This document shows positions 1-11,542 of a DNA stretch of 39,030 bases, piece by piece (position 1 is the stretch's first letter; each line of letters begins with the position of its first letter). The position numbers and the translations under genes were made by a program. The DNA lies in assembly GCF_012927485.1 (NCBI RefSeq), contig NZ_JABBPC010000011.1, forward strand, positions 1-39,030. Direction: 5' to 3'. This stretch comes from Polaromonas sp. (lineage in GTDB: Bacteria > Pseudomonadota > Gammaproteobacteria > Burkholderiales > Burkholderiaceae_C). The notes beneath the pieces were generated by a model. That model ran no database searches. It saw only the letters and a program-made list of their open reading frames with translations, and was not told the DNA's origin.

Positions 1-540
1 GGAGAAGATGCGCAGGCCGTGGCCATCGGCAACAAGGGCTTGGGTTTTCTTAACCGAGTGGGCGTCAAAGTAGTGTCCCATGCGACGCAACTTGGCGACA
101 GGCCACACCTGGACAAGTTAATCGGCCCGGTGAAGGTGCTGCTCGATGCCTACAGCGAAGGCAAGATCAAGACGGTTTACCTGTGCTACACCCGGTTCAT
201 CAACACGATGAAGCAGGAATCGGTGGTGGAGCAGTTGCTGCCGCTGACCGCTGACCGTTTTCAGGCCGACAAAGACCAGCATGGCTGGGACTATATTTAC
301 GAGCCAGACGCACAGACGGTCATTGATGACCTGCTCGTTCGCTATGTCGAGGCGCTGGTGTATCAGGCTGTAGCCGAAAATATGGCCTCTGAGCACTCGG
401 CGCGTATGGTGGCCATGAAGGCGGCAACCGATAACGCGGGCAATGTAATTGGCGAACTCAAACTGATTTACAACAAAACGCGTCAGGCGGCGATCACGAA
501 AGAACTTTCGGAAATCGTTGCCGGTGCTGCAGCGGTTTAA
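1..540 (+). CDS. atpG: ATP synthase F1 subunit gamma, 3' part
   Basis: This is the C-terminal part of the gamma subunit, the central rotor shaft of the F1 sector of ATP synthase, on the cytoplasmic face of the inner membrane. The reading frame is open from base 1, so the start lies outside the window. About 179 of the usual roughly 290 residues are present. The family signature near the C-terminus is clear: a segment with [18 protein letters not shown], then the helix ending in [22 protein letters not shown]. It is followed 36 bp later by atpD and then atpC, the normal order of the atp operon. Identification is secure. Confidence 0.97.
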   Translation, partial: GEDAQAVAIGNKGLGFLNRVGVKVVSHATQLGDRPHLDKLIGPVKVLLDAYSEGKIKTVYLCYTRFINTMKQESVVEQLLPLTADRFQADKDQHGWDYIYEPDAQTVIDDLLVRYVEALVYQAVAENMASEHSARMVAMKAATDNAGNVIGELKLIYNKTRQAAITKELSEIVAGAAAV

Positions 541-1980
<1,440 letters not shown>

Positions 1981-1992
1981 CGGACGGTTTAT

Positions 1993-2409
1993 ATGACTAC
2001 CCTCCACGTCGACGTTGTCAGCGCAGAAGAGTCCATCTTCTCCGGCGAGGCCAAGTTTGTGGTTTTGCCAGGGGAAACGGGCGAGCTGGGCATTTATCCG
2101 CGCCACACGCCGCTGATCACCCGCATCAAGCCGGGTGCCGTGCGTATCGAAAAAGCGGATGGCACGGAAGAGTTTGTATTTGTGGCCGGTGGCCTGCTCG
2201 AAGTGCAGCCCAATCGTGTGACCGTGTTGAGCGATACCGCGATTCGCGGAAAAGACCTGGACGAGGCCAAAGCTGTCGCAGCGAAGGCGGCCGCTGAAGA
2301 GGCTCTGAAAAACGCCAAAAACGACATTGATATTGCTTTGGCCCAGTCGGAACTCACCGTCATGGCGGCCCAGATTGCGGCGCTGCGTAAATATCGCCAG
2401 AAGAAATAA
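1993..2409 (+). CDS. atpC: ATP synthase F1 subunit epsilon
   Basis: This is the epsilon subunit of F1, part of the rotor and an intrinsic inhibitor of ATP hydrolysis. It has 138 residues, the usual size. The N-terminal beta-sandwich is recognisable from [20 protein letters not shown] and the segment [19 protein letters not shown]. The C-terminal alanine- and lysine-rich helical hairpin ends in ALRKYRQKK. It starts 12 bp after atpD and is the last gene of the operon; a hairpin terminator lies about 60 bp downstream. No strong ribosome-binding site is visible, which fits translational coupling to atpD. Confidence 0.98.
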   Translation: MTTLHVDVVSAEESIFSGEAKFVVLPGETGELGIYPRHTPLITRIKPGAVRIEKADGTEEFVFVAGGLLEVQPNRVTVLSDTAIRGKDLDEAKAVAAKAAAEEALKNAKNDIDIALAQSELTVMAAQIAALRKYRQKK

Positions 2410-2470
2410 CAGCATCATCGGCGGACCTGCGTCCGCAACCGCAGCAATCACCGCCTGCGGAATCTGCATC

Positions 2471-2504
2471 AAGCCCCTGTCTCTTCCGTCAGGGGCTTTT
2501 TTTT
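2471..2504 (+). terminator. Rho-independent terminator of the atp operon
   Basis: A perfect 9-bp stem (AAGCCCCTG at 2471-2479 with CAGGGGCTT at 2490-2498) with a 10-base loop runs directly into an uninterrupted run of T residues to 2504. It sits about 60 bp after the atpC stop codon and before the ligase-associated repair operon, so it separates the two transcription units. Confidence 0.93.
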
Positions 2505-2665
2505 GAGGTGCTTAGTTGCCAACAGGGGCGGTCCTGGCCGACACTGAGTGCGGAGGCCTCCGTTCAGCGCAAAACCCGCGTTGGCGCTACGATGTAACTC
2601 ACACCGCATTTCATGCTCGCGTTCAAGCCGACGCGGCCTTGGATTCATCCACACTGCTCACCAAC

Positions 2666-3700
2666 ATGGATCTCATAGTGGCCAGGCCTGAGGGCCTGTA
2701 TTGTCCGCCGGGCAATTTTTTTATCGACCCCTGGCGACCGGTTGAAAGTGCCGTGATCACCCACGGCCACTCCGACCACGCCCGCAGGGGGCATGCACGC
2801 TATCTGGCACATGACGCGAGTGCCGGCATTTTGCGCAGCAGGTTGGGTGACATAGTCCTGCAGACGCTGCCTTATGGGGAGCCGCTTACTTACAACGGGG
2901 TCCGAATCTCACTTCATCCCGCTGGTCATGTGCTGGGTTCTGCGCAAGTGCGGGTCGAGCATGAAGGAGAAGTTTGGGTGGCATCGGGCGACTACAAACT
3001 CGAAGCCGACGGCACCTGTGAGCCATTTGAGCCGGTGCCGTGCCACACCTTCATCACGGAGTCCACCTTTGGCCTGCCAATTTACCGCTGGCCTTCTTCT
3101 GAAGAATTGTTTTCAGACATCAATCAGTGGTGGCGTACCAACGCGGCGGCCGGACGCGCATCGGTGTTGTTTTGCTACGCGTTTGGCAAAGCGCAACGGC
3201 TACTTCATGGCGTGGACGAAAGCACAGGACCCATCATCGTTCATGGGGCGCTTGAACCCTTGAACCAGGTGTACCGGGAAGCTGGCGTGTCCTTGCCTGC
3301 GACGCGAAAGGCTGCCGAAGTGGACGCAGCCACGATATCGCAGGCGCTGATACTCGCTCCCCCCTCCGCTCAGGGGACCCCTTGGATGCGTCGCTTCGGC
3401 AATTATTCTGACGCCTTCGCGAGCGGCTGGATGCTGCTTCGTGGCACACGTCGGCGGCGCGGCGTGGACCGCGGCTTTGTCATGTCCGACCATGCCGATT
3501 GGCCCGGCCTGCAGCGCGCGATTACCGGCACTGGCGCTGAACGGGTGTTCGTCACCCACGGCAGCGTGGCGGTCATGGTGCGCTGGCTGCAAGCGCGTGG
3601 GCTGGATGCGTGCGGCTTCGTCACTGAGTATGGCGATGAGGACGCGGCAGAGCCCTCCTCGGCCGAGTCTCCCCAGTCCCCCCTCAGTGCCGCACCATGA
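2666..3700 (+). CDS. Ligase-associated DNA exonuclease (MBL-fold, mRNA 3'-end-processing-factor-like)
   Basis: This is a metallo-beta-lactamase fold nuclease of the group encoded beside bacterial ATP-dependent ligases (TIGR04122-type). The metal-binding motif THGHSDHARRGH is at about residues 31-42, and a second conserved block SGDYKLEADGTCEPFEPVPC follows. Later histidines are in the segments MSDHADWPGL and VTHGS. I chose the ATG at 2666 because the product then begins MDLIVARPEGLYCPPGNFFIDPWRPV, as homologues do. An in-frame TTG at 2516 would add 50 residues that do not look like the family. The gene opens a four-gene operon and overlaps the ligase gene by 4 bp (ATGA). A role in processing DNA ends before ligation is inferred from context. 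Confidence 0.9.
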   Translation: MDLIVARPEGLYCPPGNFFIDPWRPVESAVITHGHSDHARRGHARYLAHDASAGILRSRLGDIVLQTLPYGEPLTYNGVRISLHPAGHVLGSAQVRVEHEGEVWVASGDYKLEADGTCEPFEPVPCHTFITESTFGLPIYRWPSSEELFSDINQWWRTNAAAGRASVLFCYAFGKAQRLLHGVDESTGPIIVHGALEPLNQVYREAGVSLPATRKAAEVDAATISQALILAPPSAQGTPWMRRFGNYSDAFASGWMLLRGTRRRRGVDRGFVMSDHADWPGLQRAITGTGAERVFVTHGSVAVMVRWLQARGLDACGFVTEYGDEDAAEPSSAESPQSPLSAAP

Positions 3701-5343
3701 AGGCTTTCGCAGCGCTCTACCGCGACCTCGACGCAACGACATCCAGCCTCGCCAAGCAGGCCGGGCTGCAGATTTATTTCCGAAGCGCAGTCCCCGCCGA
3801 CGCCGCGTGGGCGGTGTATTTCCTGGCAGGCGGAAAGCCCCGGCAACTGGTACCGACCAAGCTGCTGCGCCAACTTGCGCAAGAAGCCGCTGGACTGCCC
3901 GAATGGCTTTTCGACGAGAGCTATGAAGCGGTTGGGGATCTCGCGGAGACGATTTCGCTCCTGCTGCCACCGCCAACGGGGCGGCAGGAGCGCGGCCTTT
4001 CCATTTGGATCGAGCAGCACCTGTTACCACTGCGAACCGCCACGCCGGAAGCACTTGCCGAGACCCTGCGCACGCATTGGCAGCAACTGGCTTTGGACGA
4101 GCGCCTGGTTTACTTCAAGCTCATTACCGGTGGGTTTCGTGTCGGTGTCTCGCGCCTCCAGGTCACCCAGGCGCTGGCGGCGGTGGGAGGCGTCGATGCC
4201 AAACGGGTGGCGCAACGGCTCATGGGTTACACGCAAACCAGACACCAGCCAACAGCGGACCACTATACCGCTCTGATTGCGCCCGAGCGCAGCGACGAGT
4301 TGAACCAGCAGACGAACGGTCAGCCCTATCCATTCTTCCTGGCGCATCCCTTCACTCTCCCGCTCAAACAATTCGACCCAACCCTTGGGCCGCCAGCGAA
4401 CTGGATCGTCGAATGGAAATGGGACGGTATCCGCGCCCAACTGGTCAAGCGCGCCGGCCAGGTCTGGCTCTGGTCGCGTGGCGAAGAACTCGTGACCGAG
4501 CGGTTCCCCGAGCTTGCCCAGATGGGCGATGCGCTGCCGGATGGCAGCGTGCTTGACGGCGAAATTGTGGTCTGGCGGGACGGTCGCGTACAACCGTTCG
4601 CCGAACTCCAAAAGCGTATCGGCCGCAAGACCGTGGGTGCCAAATTGCTGCGAGACCTGCCGGTCGTTCTTCTGGCCTATGACCTGCTTGAATGGCAGGG
4701 GAGCGACTTGCGGGCGCTGCCGCAATCAGACCGTCGCGCCTTGCTCGACGAGCTCATTGCTGACGTGCGGCATCCCGCGCTGCTCGACAGTCCAACGCTT
4801 CATGGCGACAGCTGGCTCGAGCTTGCGCGTCAACGCGAAGCCGCACGCGCCATGGGGGTCGAAGGCATGATGCTCAAGCAGCGCGGAGCGCACTATGGCG
4901 TTGGCCGCACCAAAGACGTCGGGGTCTGGTGGAAGTGGAAAATTGATCCTCTCAGCATCGACGCCGTGCTTATTTATGCACAGCGTGGTCATGGTCGCCG
5001 CGCCAGCCTCTACAGTGACTACACCTTTGCGGTGTGGGATGGCCCGCCGGAGCAGATAGAACGAAAACTGGTCCCTTTCGCCAAGGCCTACTCGGGGCTG
5101 ACGGACGCAGAGATGGCGCGCGTCGATGGGCTGATCCGCAAGACCACTATCGAGAGTTTCGGTCCCGTGCGCAGCGTGACTCCGACCTTGGTCTTCGAGC
5201 TCGGCTTTGAGGGTATCGCGCGCAGCGCACGCCACAAAAGCGGCATCGCGGTGCGCTTTCCGCGCATGTTGCGCTGGCGGCACGACAAGCCGGTGCAAGA
5301 GGCGGACACATTGGCAGCGCTAGAAGCGTTGTTGCCCGCGTGA
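3697..5343 (+). CDS. ATP-dependent DNA ligase (bacterial LigC/LigB-like, exonuclease- and helicase-associated type)
   Basis: This is an ATP-dependent DNA ligase of 548 residues that seals nicks through a covalent lysine-AMP intermediate. The nucleotidyltransferase motif I is [11 protein letters not shown], with the adenylated lysine at about residue 241. Motif III is in LDGEIVVW, motif IV in EGMMLKQRG and motif V in [10 protein letters not shown]. An N-terminal alpha-helical DNA-binding domain (about residues 1-200) precedes it and an OB-fold domain follows. It overlaps the exonuclease gene upstream and the helicase gene downstream by 4 bp each, the known ligase-associated repair cassette (TIGR04120-type ligase). 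Replication in such bacteria uses the NAD-dependent LigA, so this enzyme is expected to be a dedicated repair ligase; that is inference. Confidence 0.94.
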   Translation: MKAFAALYRDLDATTSSLAKQAGLQIYFRSAVPADAAWAVYFLAGGKPRQLVPTKLLRQLAQEAAGLPEWLFDESYEAVGDLAETISLLLPPPTGRQERGLSIWIEQHLLPLRTATPEALAETLRTHWQQLALDERLVYFKLITGGFRVGVSRLQVTQALAAVGGVDAKRVAQRLMGYTQTRHQPTADHYTALIAPERSDELNQQTNGQPYPFFLAHPFTLPLKQFDPTLGPPANWIVEWKWDGIRAQLVKRAGQVWLWSRGEELVTERFPELAQMGDALPDGSVLDGEIVVWRDGRVQPFAELQKRIGRKTVGAKLLRDLPVVLLAYDLLEWQGSDLRALPQSDRRALLDELIADVRHPALLDSPTLHGDSWLELARQREAARAMGVEGMMLKQRGAHYGVGRTKDVGVWWKWKIDPLSIDAVLIYAQRGHGRRASLYSDYTFAVWDGPPEQIERKLVPFAKAYSGLTDAEMARVDGLIRKTTIESFGPVRSVTPTLVFELGFEGIARSARHKSGIAVRFPRMLRWRHDKPVQEADTLAALEALLPA

Positions 5344-8129
5344 GAGCGGCCGGGCGCGTCAGAACCTCCGCCAAAAGCGTTGTCAAAGAGACGCTGGACG
5401 CCTGGTTTTCTGCGCGCGGATGGAAGCCCTTGAAGTTTCAACGCGACGTATGGACGGCCATCGCTGACGGGCGCTCGGGGTTGTTGCACGCGACCACGGG
5501 CGCTGGCAAGACCTATGCGGCCTGGCTAGGCATTTTGAGGACTTTCTCGACGACAGTGCACGCCCCGAAAAAAGCTGAGGCTATTGAAAAAACAGCAAAA
5601 GCAGGAATTCGGAATTTGGCCGTGGTACCAGCTCCGCTGACTGTGCTGTGGATTACACCGATGCGCGCGCTGGCGGCTGATACGCTGCGCGCGCTACTGC
5701 CGCCTCTGGAGGCCCTAAATCGGAGCCACGAACTGGGCGACGACAGGCCGCCTTTTGCGGTCTGGAGTGTGGGGGCGCGCAGCGGCGACACGACGGCTGC
5801 CGAACGCAGTGCGCAGACGAAGCGGTTGCCGACCGTGCTGATTACAACGCCCGAGAGTCTGTCGCTGCTGCTTTCGCGAGCCGACGCGAAGGAGTCGCTC
5901 GGCAATGTGAAGATGGTGGTGGTCGACGAGTGGCACGAACTGTTGGGCAACAAGCGCGGCGTTCAGGTGCAGCTGGCCCTTGCCCGGCTGCGGCGCTGGA
6001 CCCCGACCCTGTGCGTGTGGGGCATGTCCGCCACGCTAGGCAATCTGGCCGAGGCCATGCGCACTTTGCTCGGACACGACGAGGGTGCGCTGATACAAGG
6101 TCAAGTGCCTAAAAAGCTGATCATCGACTCACTGCTGCCTGCCCGCGCCGAGCGGTTCCCGTGGGCCGGGCACCTGGGCTTGACGATGCTCCCGCAAGTG
6201 ATCGAGGAAATTGCCAGTAGCCGCACCACGCTGGTGTTCACCAACACGCGTTCACAAGCCGAAATCTGGTACCAGGCCATGCTTGAAGCTCGCCCCGACT
6301 GGGCCGGGCTGATTGCGCTGCATCACGGGTCCCTTGACCGGGCAGTACGCGAATGGGTCGAGCTCGGTTTGAAGAGCGGTGAGCTCAAGGCCGTGGTCTG
6401 CACGTCGAGCCTGGACCTCGGCGTTGATTTTTTGCCGGTTGAGCGCGTGCTGCAAATCGGCTCGCCCAAGGGCGTCGCTCGGCTGCTGCAGCGCGCCGGC
6501 CGCTCGGGTCATGCGCCGGGGCGGCCGTCACGCATCACGCTGGTGCCGACGCACAGCCTAGAAATGCTGGAAGGCGCTGCTGCGCGCGCCGCGATCGCGG
6601 CGGGTCACATCGAAGGCCGCAGTTCGCCCGAGCAGCCGCTCGATGTGCTGGTGCAGCACCTGGTCACCGTGGCGCTTGGCGGCGGCTTTCTGCCTGAGGA
6701 GTTGTACCGGGAAGTGCGCAGCACGACGGCTTACGCCGAAATTTCACGCGAAAACTGGGACTGGTGCCTTGCGTTCGTCGCGCAAGGCGGACCCTCTCTG
6801 GCGGTCTATCCGGACTACCGGCGCGCGGTACCCGACGATCAGGGCATCTGGCGCGTTCCCGACGACCGCCTGGCGCGGCGCCACCGTATGAACATTGGCA
6901 CCATCGTGAGCGACGCCAGCATGACGGTGCAGTACGTCGGCGGCGGCAAACTAGGCAGTGTCGAAGAGAGCTTCGCCGCCCGCCTCAAGCCCGGTGACTG
7001 CTTCCTGTTTGGCGGACGACTATTGGAGTTGGTGCGCGTCCACGACATGACGGCGTGGGTACGCCGCTCGGCGACCAAGCGGCCCGCGGTACCGCGTTGG
7101 AACGGCGGACGCATGCCGCTTTCCACCACCCTGGCCGACGCGGTCGTTCAGCAGCTGGCACTTGCAGACCAAGGCCATTACGACACGCCGGAGCTGCGGT
7201 GTGTGCGACCCCTCCTCGAAATTCAGCAACGCTGGTCGGCCCTGCCCACGCCGCAAACCTTGCTGGCGGAAGTTCTCAAAACGCGCGAAGGTTGGCATTT
7301 GTTTCTCTACCCGTTTGCGGGCCGACACGTGCACCTGGGGCTTGCAAACTTGATCGCCTGGCGTGTTGCGCAATACCAGCCGTACACCTTCTCGATGGCG
7401 GTCAACGACTACGGTTTTGAGCTACTCAGCGCAACCGAGGTGGACTGGCCAGCGCTATTACCGCAAGTGCTGAATGTTGGCCGCAACGAGCAAGCGCAAA
7501 CCGCCTCGGGGGAGCCTGATGAACGCAAGGCCCTGCTGGATGAGGTGCTGCAAAGCCTGAACGCGAACGAACTGGCGCAGCGCCGCTTTCGCGAAATTGC
7601 ACGGGTTTCAGGACTTATTTTTCAGGGTTATCCTGGCGAAAAGCGGAGCAGTAAGCAACTGCAGGCATCGTCCTCGCTGTTCTATGAAGTGTTTAAAAAA
7701 TACGACCCCGCCAACCGTTTGCTGCTACAGGCGGAGCAAGAGTTGCTCGCCCAAGAGCTCGAAATTGGGCGATTGCGCGCCAGCCTCGTTCGCATGGCCA
7801 CCCAGAAGCTGGTCATGCAGACACTTGAACGCCCCACACCTTTCGCATTCCCTTTGATGGTCGAACGTTTTCGCGAACAGCTGTCCAACGAAGGTGTGGC
7901 TGCGCGCATTGCGCGCATGGTGGAACAACTCGACAAGGCTGCCAACGCATCTGCCGGCAGCAACGAGAAAACCCCCAGCAAGCCAGAGGCGGTAGCTACC
8001 GCAGAGCAGGTTCGCCGTAGTCTGGCGTTTGGGCAGGACATACCGTCCAGCCCTTTCGCCGATGCCGCGCCGGCAAAAGTCCGGCGACCACCGCGCACTG
8101 GAGCTGGCCGCCGCCAGGCTGGCTTGTGA
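5340..8129 (+). CDS. Ligase-associated DEXH-box helicase (Lhr-like)
   Basis: This is a superfamily 2 helicase of the bacterial Lhr-like group (TIGR04121-type), 929 residues, expected to translocate on single-stranded DNA and unwind duplexes. Walker A is ATTGAGKT at 51-58, the DEXH box is DEWH at 196-199, and motif III is MSATLGN. Motif VI is in the [14 protein letters not shown] segment. A winged-helix and a C-terminal domain follow. The start is GTG, overlapping the ligase stop by 4 bp. At about residues 72-92 there is a lysine- and alanine-rich insertion between motifs I and Ia that is absent in my memory of homologues. The C-terminal tail (about 870-929) is low-complexity and basic. It is followed by pdeM with another 4-bp overlap. 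Confidence 0.93.
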   Translation: MRAAGRVRTSAKSVVKETLDAWFSARGWKPLKFQRDVWTAIADGRSGLLHATTGAGKTYAAWLGILRTFSTTVHAPKKAEAIEKTAKAGIRNLAVVPAPLTVLWITPMRALAADTLRALLPPLEALNRSHELGDDRPPFAVWSVGARSGDTTAAERSAQTKRLPTVLITTPESLSLLLSRADAKESLGNVKMVVVDEWHELLGNKRGVQVQLALARLRRWTPTLCVWGMSATLGNLAEAMRTLLGHDEGALIQGQVPKKLIIDSLLPARAERFPWAGHLGLTMLPQVIEEIASSRTTLVFTNTRSQAEIWYQAMLEARPDWAGLIALHHGSLDRAVREWVELGLKSGELKAVVCTSSLDLGVDFLPVERVLQIGSPKGVARLLQRAGRSGHAPGRPSRITLVPTHSLEMLEGAAARAAIAAGHIEGRSSPEQPLDVLVQHLVTVALGGGFLPEELYREVRSTTAYAEISRENWDWCLAFVAQGGPSLAVYPDYRRAVPDDQGIWRVPDDRLARRHRMNIGTIVSDASMTVQYVGGGKLGSVEESFAARLKPGDCFLFGGRLLELVRVHDMTAWVRRSATKRPAVPRWNGGRMPLSTTLADAVVQQLALADQGHYDTPELRCVRPLLEIQQRWSALPTPQTLLAEVLKTREGWHLFLYPFAGRHVHLGLANLIAWRVAQYQPYTFSMAVNDYGFELLSATEVDWPALLPQVLNVGRNEQAQTASGEPDERKALLDEVLQSLNANELAQRRFREIARVSGLIFQGYPGEKRSSKQLQASSSLFYEVFKKYDPANRLLLQAEQELLAQELEIGRLRASLVRMATQKLVMQTLERPTPFAFPLMVERFREQLSNEGVAARIARMVEQLDKAANASAGSNEKTPSKPEAVATAEQVRRSLAFGQDIPSSPFADAAPAKVRRPPRTGAGRRQAGL

Positions 8130-8812
8130 TCCAAAACAAAATCTCGCTGGGCCGCTCTTTGGCGATTGAATGCGCTGGCGAAACCTTGTGCTTGCTGCCC
8201 GAACATGCAGTGTGGTGGCCCGCCGCGCGCGTATTGTGGGTGGCCGATCTCCATTTGGGAAAGGCCGCGACCTTCCGCGCGCTGGGCCAGCCGGTTCCGT
8301 CGGGGACCACGCGAGAAAATCTGGCACGCTTGAGCGCCCTGCTGGATCATTACCAACCGGCGCAACTTGTGTTTCTAGGTGATTTTTTGCATGCGCCGCA
8401 AGCTCGCACGCCGTCTGTCCTAAAGGCCCTTGCAACTTGGCGCGAACGCCATTCGGCTTTGCCCTGCATCCTGGTGCGCGGCAACCACGACAGCCGCGCG
8501 GGCGACCCGCCGGCCGCTCTAGAAATACAAACCGTGGACGAGCCGTGGCCGATGGACCCTTTCGTCGCTTGTCACTATCCCCAGCAAATTTCCACGGGTT
8601 TTGTCATCGCCGGACATCTGCATCCGGCGTTAACTTTGCGTGGACCGGGACGCGACCGCTTGAGGTTGGCCTGTTTCAGCGTTGAGCCGCATTGCGCCGT
8701 GCTGCCTGCGTTCGGCGAATTCACCGGCGGTTGGCAAATGGCAGCGCAAGCGGGACGAAGACTGTATGCCGTTGGTGGACAGACCGTTTGGCGAGTGCCT
8801 GAGCCGAGGTGA
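8126..8812 (+). CDS. pdeM: Ligase-associated DNA damage response endonuclease (PdeM-type calcineurin-like phosphoesterase)
   Basis: This is a calcineurin-like metallophosphoesterase of 228 residues. All the family metal-binding motifs are visible: DLHLGKAA near residue 42, GDFLHA near 88, GNHDS near 121 and GHLHP near 168. Proteins of this type are the fourth member of the ligase, exonuclease and helicase cassette (TIGR04123, PdeM). The start is GTG, with 4-bp overlap on the helicase gene. The order exonuclease-ligase-helicase-phosphoesterase is complete here, which supports a joint DNA end-processing and ligation pathway. The natural substrate is not shown by the sequence. Confidence 0.92.
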   Translation: MIQNKISLGRSLAIECAGETLCLLPEHAVWWPAARVLWVADLHLGKAATFRALGQPVPSGTTRENLARLSALLDHYQPAQLVFLGDFLHAPQARTPSVLKALATWRERHSALPCILVRGNHDSRAGDPPAALEIQTVDEPWPMDPFVACHYPQQISTGFVIAGHLHPALTLRGPGRDRLRLACFSVEPHCAVLPAFGEFTGGWQMAAQAGRRLYAVGGQTVWRVPEPR

Positions 8813-8859
8813 GGGCGCATCCTCGGAGCACCGAAAAATTCGGTGGTGGCGGCAGACGC

Positions 8860-9402
8860 TTACTGCAACTGCGGCGCGTCCGGTAATTCATTCAAATGGG
8901 TTACGCGCGATTCTTGCGAATCTGCCAAGGCGAAGTGCGTCATCAGCACCGCCGAGATTTCTTCGAGTGCGTGCATCAACCCATCTTCATAGCGTTTTCC
9001 GCGAAACGCGCTGGCCATACTCGCGACCATCGTTTGCCATTGCCGCTCGCCGATATGCTGAGTGAGTGCCCGGTCCGCCACGATTTCGATCGCCTGCTCG
9101 GCAAGGAGTACATAAATCAGCACGCCGTTGTTGTGCTGGGTGTCCCAGACCCCCAATTTCCCGAACATGGTCACCGCCCGCTGTCGGATGAGGGCGCCCA
9201 TCGTATTTTTGCTGTTCAGTCGCCAAAGATAGCTGGCGGGCAATGAAGCCTCGACGCAGATACGAATCTGCCCGCTGTGGCCGCGCTCGCTGGCCGCCAC
9301 CCGCTCGGCGAGGCGCTGAAGCAGGTCGGGTGGAATCGCGCGCCGGGTATCTGAGGCATCCAGCCACAGGTGTTTCATCAGGACTTTGAACTTGTTCATC
9401 AT
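8860..9402 (-). CDS. TPM-domain protein
   Basis: This is a 180-residue protein with a TPM (Psb32/TLP18-type) domain. It shows the segments GHSGQIRICVEASLP, GVWDTQHNNGVLIYVLLAEQAIEIVADR and GKRYEDGLMHALEEI, typical of the short cytoplasmic TPM proteins next to lemA and ygcG-like genes. There is no signal peptide; the start is one of two consecutive ATG codons. It begins 2 bp after the stop of the neighbouring exported TPM gene, so the three genes lemA, exported TPM and this one form an operon read right to left. TPM domains have been reported as phosphatase-like or membrane-quality factors; the exact role here is unknown. Confidence 0.88.
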   Translation of the reverse strand: MMNKFKVLMKHLWLDASDTRRAIPPDLLQRLAERVAASERGHSGQIRICVEASLPASYLWRLNSKNTMGALIRQRAVTMFGKLGVWDTQHNNGVLIYVLLAEQAIEIVADRALTQHIGERQWQTMVASMASAFRGKRYEDGLMHALEEISAVLMTHFALADSQESRVTHLNELPDAPQLQ

Positions 9403-9404
9403 GC

Positions 9405-10328
9405 CTACCAGTTACCCGAAGCGCCGCCGCCGCCGAAGTTACCGCCGCCGCCACTGCTGAATCCGCCGCCCCCGCCGCCAAAACCGCCATTGCCACCGCG
9501 CCCGAAACCACCACCGCCCAAGCCGCCAAGGCCAGCCCGACCCAGACCGCCCAGGTTGGTCAGCAGTGCGAATACGATGCCTGCGAGCGCGGCGACGCCG
9601 CCAATTAGCAAGCTACTGGTAAACAACCAAGCCAGCACACCAACGGCACCGCCCGTCGCTACCGAGCCGAACTTGCGCCCGAATATTCCGGACAGCACGC
9701 GGCCACCAATGGGTACTGCGAAAAACAGGAAGACCGCCAAATTGGTCCAGGAAAAGCCACCGTCGTTGCGGCGATTTGAACGCCCTTGCTGTGGGGCTGG
9801 GAGATTTTCACCGTTGATTCTCGCAATGATCTGGTCGGCTGCAGCATCCAGTCCGCCCGCAAAATCACCTTGCTTAAAACGCGGCGTCATGGCGCTGTCG
9901 ATGATCTGGCTCGCCGCCAAATCGGGGATGGCGCCTTCCAGGGCTTTGGTCGTTTCAATGCGAACTTTGCGGTCGTTTTTAGCCACCACCACCAGCAAAC
10001 CGTCGCCGATGCTTTTACGACCGATCTTCCAACTGTCCCCCACCCGCTGGGCATAGGCGGCAATATCCTCGGGCTGGGTGCTTGGCACCATCAGCATGAC
10101 GACCTGCGCGCCTCTGGCTTGCTCAAACGCCGTCAGTTTGGCCTCGAGCGCTTCGCGCTGCGCAGCATTGAGGGAGCCGGTGTTGTCCATGACGTGCGCT
10201 GTCAATGCCGGGACCGGCTGAACACTTTGCGCCCAAGCGGCAAAAGGAAGGCTGGCGACGAGCAACACGCCCAGTGCCAGCGCGGGCAATTTACTAAGCG
10301 GCGAACTGAGATATTGACGAAGGGTCAT
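9405..10328 (-). CDS. Exported TPM-domain protein with glycine-rich tail (YgcG-like)
   Basis: This is a 307-residue protein with an N-terminal signal sequence (cleavage likely after AAWA at about residue 33), then a TPM domain at about 40-165. The TPM domain is marked by the VMDNTGSLNAAQREALEAKL segment and by GDGLLVVVAKNDRKVRIETT. Two membrane segments lie around 190-250 and a long Gly/Phe-rich C-terminus ends in GGGGASGNW. I placed the start at 10328 because a GGGAG ribosome-binding site precedes that ATG and a longer frame would overlap lemA. The neighbours lemA (upstream) and a second TPM gene (downstream) are the usual partners. The glycine-rich tail is common in this family. Confidence 0.9.
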   Translation of the reverse strand: MTLRQYLSSPLSKLPALALGVLLVASLPFAAWAQSVQPVPALTAHVMDNTGSLNAAQREALEAKLTAFEQARGAQVVMLMVPSTQPEDIAAYAQRVGDSWKIGRKSIGDGLLVVVAKNDRKVRIETTKALEGAIPDLAASQIIDSAMTPRFKQGDFAGGLDAAADQIIARINGENLPAPQQGRSNRRNDGGFSWTNLAVFLFFAVPIGGRVLSGIFGRKFGSVATGGAVGVLAWLFTSSLLIGGVAALAGIVFALLTNLGGLGRAGLGGLGGGGFGRGGNGGFGGGGGGFSSGGGGNFGGGGASGNW

Positions 10329-10341
10329 CAATAACGTCTCC

Positions 10342-10941
10342 CTACTGCTTATTGAAGTCAACGACGGGTGGAACAGAAATTTGCGACTCGTTCTGAACGG
10401 CAAAATTGGGCTTGACCTTGTAGCCGAAAATCATGGCGGTCAGATTGTCGGGAAAACTGCGCGTCAGCACGTTGTACTGCTGCACCGTTTGAATATAGCG
10501 GTTGCGGGCCACTGTAATGCGGTTTTCAGTGCCTTCAAGTTGGACCCGCAAATCACGAAAACCCTGGTTGGCCTTCAGATCGGGATAGCGTTCGCTGACC
10601 ACCATCAACCGGCTTAGTGCGCTGCCAAGCTCCCCCTGCGCCGCCTGAAATTTGCTGAAAGCCGCCGGGTCGTTCAAGGTTTCGGGCGTGACCTGAATCG
10701 ACGTGGCTTTGGCGCGCGCTTCAATTACTTTGGTCAGCGTACCCTGCTCGAAAGCGGCTTCGCCCTTCACGGTGGCCACAATATTGGGTACCAGGTCAGC
10801 GCGTCGCTGGTACTGGTTCAGTACTTCAGACCAAGCTGATTTGGTTTGCTCATCAAGGCTCTGGAAATTGTTGTAGCCGCAGCCCGTCAGCAACAAACCC
10901 AGCACGGCGGCAACGGTCAAATAAAAAAAACGGGATTTCAT
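10342..10941 (-). CDS. lemA: LemA family lipoprotein
   Basis: This is a LemA-family protein of 199 residues. It starts at the ATG 10941, which has a strong GGAGG site 7 bp upstream. The N-terminus MKSRFFYLTVAAVLGLLLTG ends in a lipobox with Cys21, so it should be a lipid-anchored envelope protein. The family signature follows: QYQRRADLVPNIVATVKGEA, then the long coiled-coil helices and SERYPDLKANQGFRDL. It is the first gene of a lemA-TPM-TPM operon. Function in bacteria is poorly defined; an envelope scaffold role is inference. Confidence 0.94.
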   Translation of the reverse strand: MKSRFFYLTVAAVLGLLLTGCGYNNFQSLDEQTKSAWSEVLNQYQRRADLVPNIVATVKGEAAFEQGTLTKVIEARAKATSIQVTPETLNDPAAFSKFQAAQGELGSALSRLMVVSERYPDLKANQGFRDLRVQLEGTENRITVARNRYIQTVQQYNVLTRSFPDNLTAMIFGYKVKPNFAVQNESQISVPPVVDFNKQ

Positions 10942-11092
10942 GGCAATGCCTCCAAAATGCAAGCCGTAACACTACCATAGTTAACTAGCTATTCGTATTT
11001 CAGATCCTTCGCAGCGCCTGATTCAGAATGCGCTACACATGGTTCGTTTGCCGATGCGCCTCTTTGTTTGCTGACTTAACCTGATTGACCCT

Positions 11093-11539
11093 ATGTCCAA
11101 ACCCAAAGTTCCCCTTTCCAGTGGCGGAAACGCCGATGATGTTGAAGGCGCTTTTTACGAAGCACTGCAGATCGGAGACATCGAAAAGCTGATGGCCTGT
11201 TGGGGGGATGAGGATGACATTGTTTGCGTGCACCCGGGCGGCGCGCGTCTGGTAGGCGCCGCCGCTATACGCGCCGCGTTCGACGCCATGTTTTCCAATG
11301 GAACCATTCGCGCTTATCCCGAAAAAATCCGCAAGGCAGAGGCAATGAGCGCCAGCGTGCACAGCGTGCTGGAGCGCATTGAAGTATTGACCGAAGACGG
11401 TCCGCGCCACGCCTATGTGATCGCTACCAACGTCTACCACCAGACGGCGCAAGGCTGGCGCATGGTTGCGCACCACGCCAGCCCTGGCACCCCGCATGAG
11501 ATGCAGGAAGTGTCAGAAACCCCCACCGTCCTTCATTGA
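11093..11539 (+). CDS. SnoaL-like / NTF2-fold protein (nuclear transport factor 2 family)
   Basis: This is a small protein of 148 residues with the SnoaL-like NTF2 fold. The helix FYEALQIGDIEKLMACWGDEDDIVCVHPGG and the segment VGAAAIRAAFDAMFS are typical, as is the C-terminal strand GWRMVAHHASPG. Such proteins occur widely in proteobacteria without a fixed activity. The ATG at 11093 lacks an obvious ribosome-binding site. It lies 3 bp before the hydrolase gene and is likely cotranscribed with it. It is divergent from lemA, sharing a 150-bp intergenic region with the palindrome TAGTTAACTA at 10978-10987. Confidence 0.85.
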   Translation: MSKPKVPLSSGGNADDVEGAFYEALQIGDIEKLMACWGDEDDIVCVHPGGARLVGAAAIRAAFDAMFSNGTIRAYPEKIRKAEAMSASVHSVLERIEVLTEDGPRHAYVIATNVYHQTAQGWRMVAHHASPGTPHEMQEVSETPTVLH

Positions 11540-11542
11540 CGG

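Noticed and set aside
2516..2665. In-frame TTG start 50 codons upstream of the ligase-associated exonuclease ATG
   Set aside because: The added residues do not resemble the family, and the start lies directly behind the atp terminator; homologues begin at the MDLIVARPEGLY position.
9370..10056. Proline-rich plus-strand frame opposite the exported TPM gene
   Set aside because: The proline runs are the complement of the glycine-rich tail codons of the real minus-strand gene.
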